From: Geobacter sp.
GTDB taxonomy: Bacteria; Desulfobacterota; Desulfuromonadia; Geobacterales; Geobacteraceae
Length of the DNA stretch: 64,000 nucleotides
NCBI GenBank assembly: GCA_016177775.1
Contig: JACOUQ010000007.1
Span: forward strand, 1-64,000
Reading direction: 5' to 3'
The notes under the pieces are model-generated. The model worked only from the letters and a program-made list of their open reading frames with translations, ran no database searches and was not told the DNA's origin. Every line of letters begins with the position of its first letter. Position 1 is the first letter of the stretch. A program made the translations under genes and the position numbers. Positions 61,680 to 64,000 of the stretch are shown piece after piece.

Positions 61680-62546
61680 TCAAGGCGCATCCTTCGGCAC
61701 CAGAATGATCTCTATCCGCCGGTTCCTAGCCTTCCCCTGCTCCGTGGTATTATCCGCCACAGGACGGTATTTGCCATAGGCCGCTGCTGAGAGAAGCTGC
61801 GGGTCCAGCCCCTGCTGCTGAAGAAAACGGGCCACGTTTATGGCACGGGCCGCGGAAAGTTCCCAGTTTGTGGGGTATTTCTTCGCCAGGGCACCCACGA
61901 TCTGCACGTCGTCCGTATGCCCCTCTATGCGGATCTGCTTGTCAGGCACGCTCTTCAATATGTCGATCACCTTCTGCAGAACTACCAGACCCTCCTCCTT
62001 CACCTCGGCCTTGCCGGAATCAAAGAGGATGGCGTCCACCATGTTGACCGTCAGCTTCCCCTTGAGCTCGGAGATGGTTACCTGCCCCTGGGCGATCTCG
62101 CCCTTCATCTTGTCCAGCAAGTCCTCGTAGGTCTTGCTGGTCTTCTTGACCTCCTCCTCCTTGGCCTTCTGCAAATTGGCTATCTGTTCCTTCAGCTTGT
62201 CATTTTCGTTTTGAAGGTCCGATACCTTTTGGCGGAGCTCGGTTATGTTCTGCGACAAGGTGTCGGATTTTGCTTTGAGGACCTTCTCAAGCTCCCTGTT
62301 GTCCGTCGCCAGCCTCTCCTTCTCACTGCCGAGATCGGCCATCTCGCCGATTAGTTTCTCCACCCTGACCTTCAGGCCGGCATTCTCGACGTAGAGGTCG
62401 TTATGCTCCTTCTGAAGCGCAGCAAGTTCCTTCGTAAGATTATCAGCTTCCTCCACCTTCTTGAGGTACTTCCCCTCCCCCACCATGCAGCCGTTCAGGC
62501 CGAGGGAGACAAGACACAGCAATGCGAAGAGAATGATCTTTTTCAT
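61680..62546 (-). CDS. OmpA/Pal-type outer membrane lipoprotein with coiled coil
   Basis: The ATG at 62546 (GGAGG upstream) gives 288 residues. The lipobox ends at Cys20 (LNGC). A long heptad-like coiled coil (about 30-160, alternating Leu, Glu and Lys) precedes an OmpA C-terminal domain with FDSGKAEVKEEG, IRIEGHTDDVQI and WELSAARAINVARFLQQ. It should bind peptidoglycan and reach through the periplasm from the outer membrane. MotB-like or LapA-type roles are possible from the domain but not indicated by neighbours. It starts the minus-strand pair with Smr. Confidence 0.9.
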   Translation of the reverse strand: MKKIILFALLCLVSLGLNGCMVGEGKYLKKVEEADNLTKELAALQKEHNDLYVENAGLKVRVEKLIGEMADLGSEKERLATDNRELEKVLKAKSDTLSQNITELRQKVSDLQNENDKLKEQIANLQKAKEEEVKKTSKTYEDLLDKMKGEIAQGQVTISELKGKLTVNMVDAILFDSGKAEVKEEGLVVLQKVIDILKSVPDKQIRIEGHTDDVQIVGALAKKYPTNWELSAARAINVARFLQQQGLDPQLLSAAAYGKYRPVADNTTEQGKARNRRIEIILVPKDAP

Positions 62547-62666
62547 AAATATGCCTCCTTTCTTATGCTTTTTCTTATCTTCCCTTGTAGGGGCGCAACA
62601 TGCCCCGCCCCTATGATTGATAAGGTCAACCACCGAAGTAAAAATACTTTTGTATTTGAAATTATA

Positions 62667-63884
62667 TCATCCCCTGAACAGATATACAGGCACCGCCCCC
62701 GCGGCCAGCACTAGCGCCGCCGGCACCCACAACCGGCGGTAGACCTTGGCCATATCCGCCTCGAAGTATTCCCGGGTCAGTACCAGACAGAGGTGCATGG
62801 GGGAGAGCATCACCCCGGCGAAGCCGCTGCCGAAGGCAAGGGACAATAACCCGAGATTGGGAGCCTCGCCACCAATCAGCGGCATCAGGATCGGGAAGGT
62901 GATCCCCACGTAGGCCACGGTGAGCCCGGTCATCACCCCGGCAAGAAACGGGATGCTGGTCAGGATCAGGAGGGGCGGCAGGCCGCTTTGGGCGAAGAAT
63001 TGGGAGATGGCCGCCAGCGCCCCGGTCACCCGCAATGTCTCCTGAAATATCAGGATACTGGAAACCAGGAAAAGCGCCTTGATGGAGACGCTCTCTCGCA
63101 GGGATTGCAGAACCTTCTTTAACGGATAGCGGTGAAAGAGATAAAGGGCGGCGCTCACGCCCCCCATGGCCAGCACCAGGTTCACCTTGAAGGCCACCAC
63201 CAGCAGAAGGGTCACGAAGATGGGGGCAACACACAAGAGGAATACCGCCAGCTCCCGCCCCCGGTTCACCCCTTCCCCCTTTGCCCTTCGCGCCGCGCCG
63301 ATCCCGGCAAAGCAGAAGATCGCCCCCCAGAGTACCTGCGACAAGGCAAACGGCGCATTGGCCAGGGCAAGCTTTTCATAGGGGACCCGGCTCATGCCGG
63401 CGGCAAGGATGATGCCCGGATAAAGGGGGCAGACGTATTCCCAGATGTGGCGGTACCAGTAGTTGATGAGCGCCTTCTGCTCCGGCTTGATGGTCAGGCC
63501 GGACGCGGCTTCTGCCACCATGGGGGCGGAAAAGACGGCTCCTCCCGGCGAGGGAAGCATGCCGATCATGGCTGGCATGGCCGCCATGACCACCCGAGCG
63601 TCGGAGAGGACTGCAGAAAGGCTCTCCACCATTCGCTTCAGGGTATCGGTTCGACGCAGGATGTTCTCGATAATCATGGTGAAGACGAGCGCTGCGGTCA
63701 TCTCCAGGGACTTGGAGGACATAACCGCCACGTACACCCCTTCCAGAAAGCGGAGCGGCGAAGTGAGATAAAGGAGAGCAAGCAAAAGCGAACCGGCCGC
63801 CATGACCGTGCCGAGGTAGACTTTGCGGCGCAGGACGAGGATCAGAAAGACAAGAACGGAGAGGATTTTGACGAGGTCAGCCAT
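62667..63884 (-). CDS. DUF401 family membrane protein (permease-like)
   Basis: The start at 63884 (AAGGAG six bases upstream) gives 405 residues with about eleven membrane helices. Conserved-looking blocks are MIGMLPSPGGAVFSAPMVAE (about 120), YWYRHIWEYVCPLYPGIIL and the C-terminal half with SPMHLCLVLTREYF. This matches the DUF401 family (TIGR00529) of putative transporters, related to the ion transporter superfamily. The substrate is unknown. It is monocistronic with a good sigma70 promoter. Confidence 0.85.
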   Translation of the reverse strand: MADLVKILSVLVFLILVLRRKVYLGTVMAAGSLLLALLYLTSPLRFLEGVYVAVMSSKSLEMTAALVFTMIIENILRRTDTLKRMVESLSAVLSDARVVMAAMPAMIGMLPSPGGAVFSAPMVAEAASGLTIKPEQKALINYWYRHIWEYVCPLYPGIILAAGMSRVPYEKLALANAPFALSQVLWGAIFCFAGIGAARRAKGEGVNRGRELAVFLLCVAPIFVTLLLVVAFKVNLVLAMGGVSAALYLFHRYPLKKVLQSLRESVSIKALFLVSSILIFQETLRVTGALAAISQFFAQSGLPPLLILTSIPFLAGVMTGLTVAYVGITFPILMPLIGGEAPNLGLLSLAFGSGFAGVMLSPMHLCLVLTREYFEADMAKVYRRLWVPAALVLAAGAVPVYLFRG

Positions 63885-63908
63885 GGGGACTCCTTGTCCG
63901 GTCACGGC

Positions 63909-63937
63909 ATTGTAGCAACGGGAGAAGGCAAAGTCAA
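63909..63937 (-). promoter_or_regulatory. Sigma70 promoter of the DUF401 gene
   Basis: On the minus strand TTGACT (plus 63932-63937) and TACAAT (plus 63909-63914) are separated by exactly 17 bases. Transcription would begin near 63902, about 18 bases before the start codon. Confidence 0.85.
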
Positions 63938-64000
63938 CGCGGCAGGGGCGCCGACCGCAACCTTGACAAGGGCGGAAAGTCGGATAACCTTTCACAGCGA

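Overview
The window looks like a chromosomal segment of a Geobacter-type bacterium (Geobacterales, Desulfuromonadota). This is inferred from several things together: high-GC coding with strong GGAGG ribosome sites, a GEMM-class riboswitch with the A that marks the cGAMP-sensing Geobacter variants, a caa3-type oxidase operon, a giant BadF/HgdC-type activase, many exported OmpA or repeat proteins, and gene junctions loaded with dispersed inverted repeats. No rRNA or tRNA gene was recognised.

Layout. 1-2.4 kb: a truncated RHS-type surface protein on the minus strand, controlled by a GEMM riboswitch and abutting a transposase remnant. 2.5-8.8 kb: copper ATPase, two tandem AI-2E-type permeases, a UPF0158 protein, an LpxH-like hydrolase and a YkgJ-type cysteine cluster protein. 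8.9-13.8 kb: envelope genes (a penicillin-binding transpeptidase, YihY/BrkB, YtxH, a DUF948-like protein and a lipoprotein with two OmpA domains). 13.9-19.8 kb: a 1967-residue secreted subtilase with nine 87-residue Ig-like repeats. 20.1-22.2 kb: sucCD. 22.5-23.7 kb: an exported YXWGXW-type protein. 23.8-26.7 kb: a three-gene MoxR ATPase / DUF2201 VWA module.

26.8-41.7 kb: a respiratory block made of SCO, coxB (fused cytochrome c), coxA, coxC, coxD, a 1416-residue activase, ctaA and ctaB. It is split between coxA and coxC by an accessory segment of about 3.8 kb (a lipoprotein, an endonuclease III-like protein, two unknowns, a DUF2442-HTH protein and a HicB-like protein). Part of that segment is bracketed by near-identical 76-bp direct repeats, and the block also carries a 178-bp MITE-like element and a 36-bp perfect palindrome.

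41.9-47.2 kb: an exported decapeptide-repeat/beta-helix protein, a broken PIN gene and an M16 peptidase pair. 47.4-50.2 kb: an HDOD protein translationally coupled to a GspE/PilB-like ATPase with two MshEN-like (candidate c-di-GMP-binding) motifs. 50.3-55.3 kb: an MlaD-MlaF-MlaE lipid transport set coupled to lon. 55.4-58.1 kb: an ABC-F ATPase and a VapBC pair. 58.4-64 kb: an RNase E/G with a highly charged tail, an Smr protein, an OmpA-type lipoprotein and a DUF401 permease.

Three themes recur. The first is envelope and surface biology, possibly tuned by cyclic dinucleotides (riboswitch and MshEN motifs). The second is aerobic respiration by a caa3 oxidase with its heme A synthesis genes. 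The third is an unusually rich set of intergenic repeats: inverted pairs of degenerate 7-, 8- and 9-bp tandem arrays, REP-like and MITE-like elements. Some of these supply start or stop codons of the neighbouring genes.
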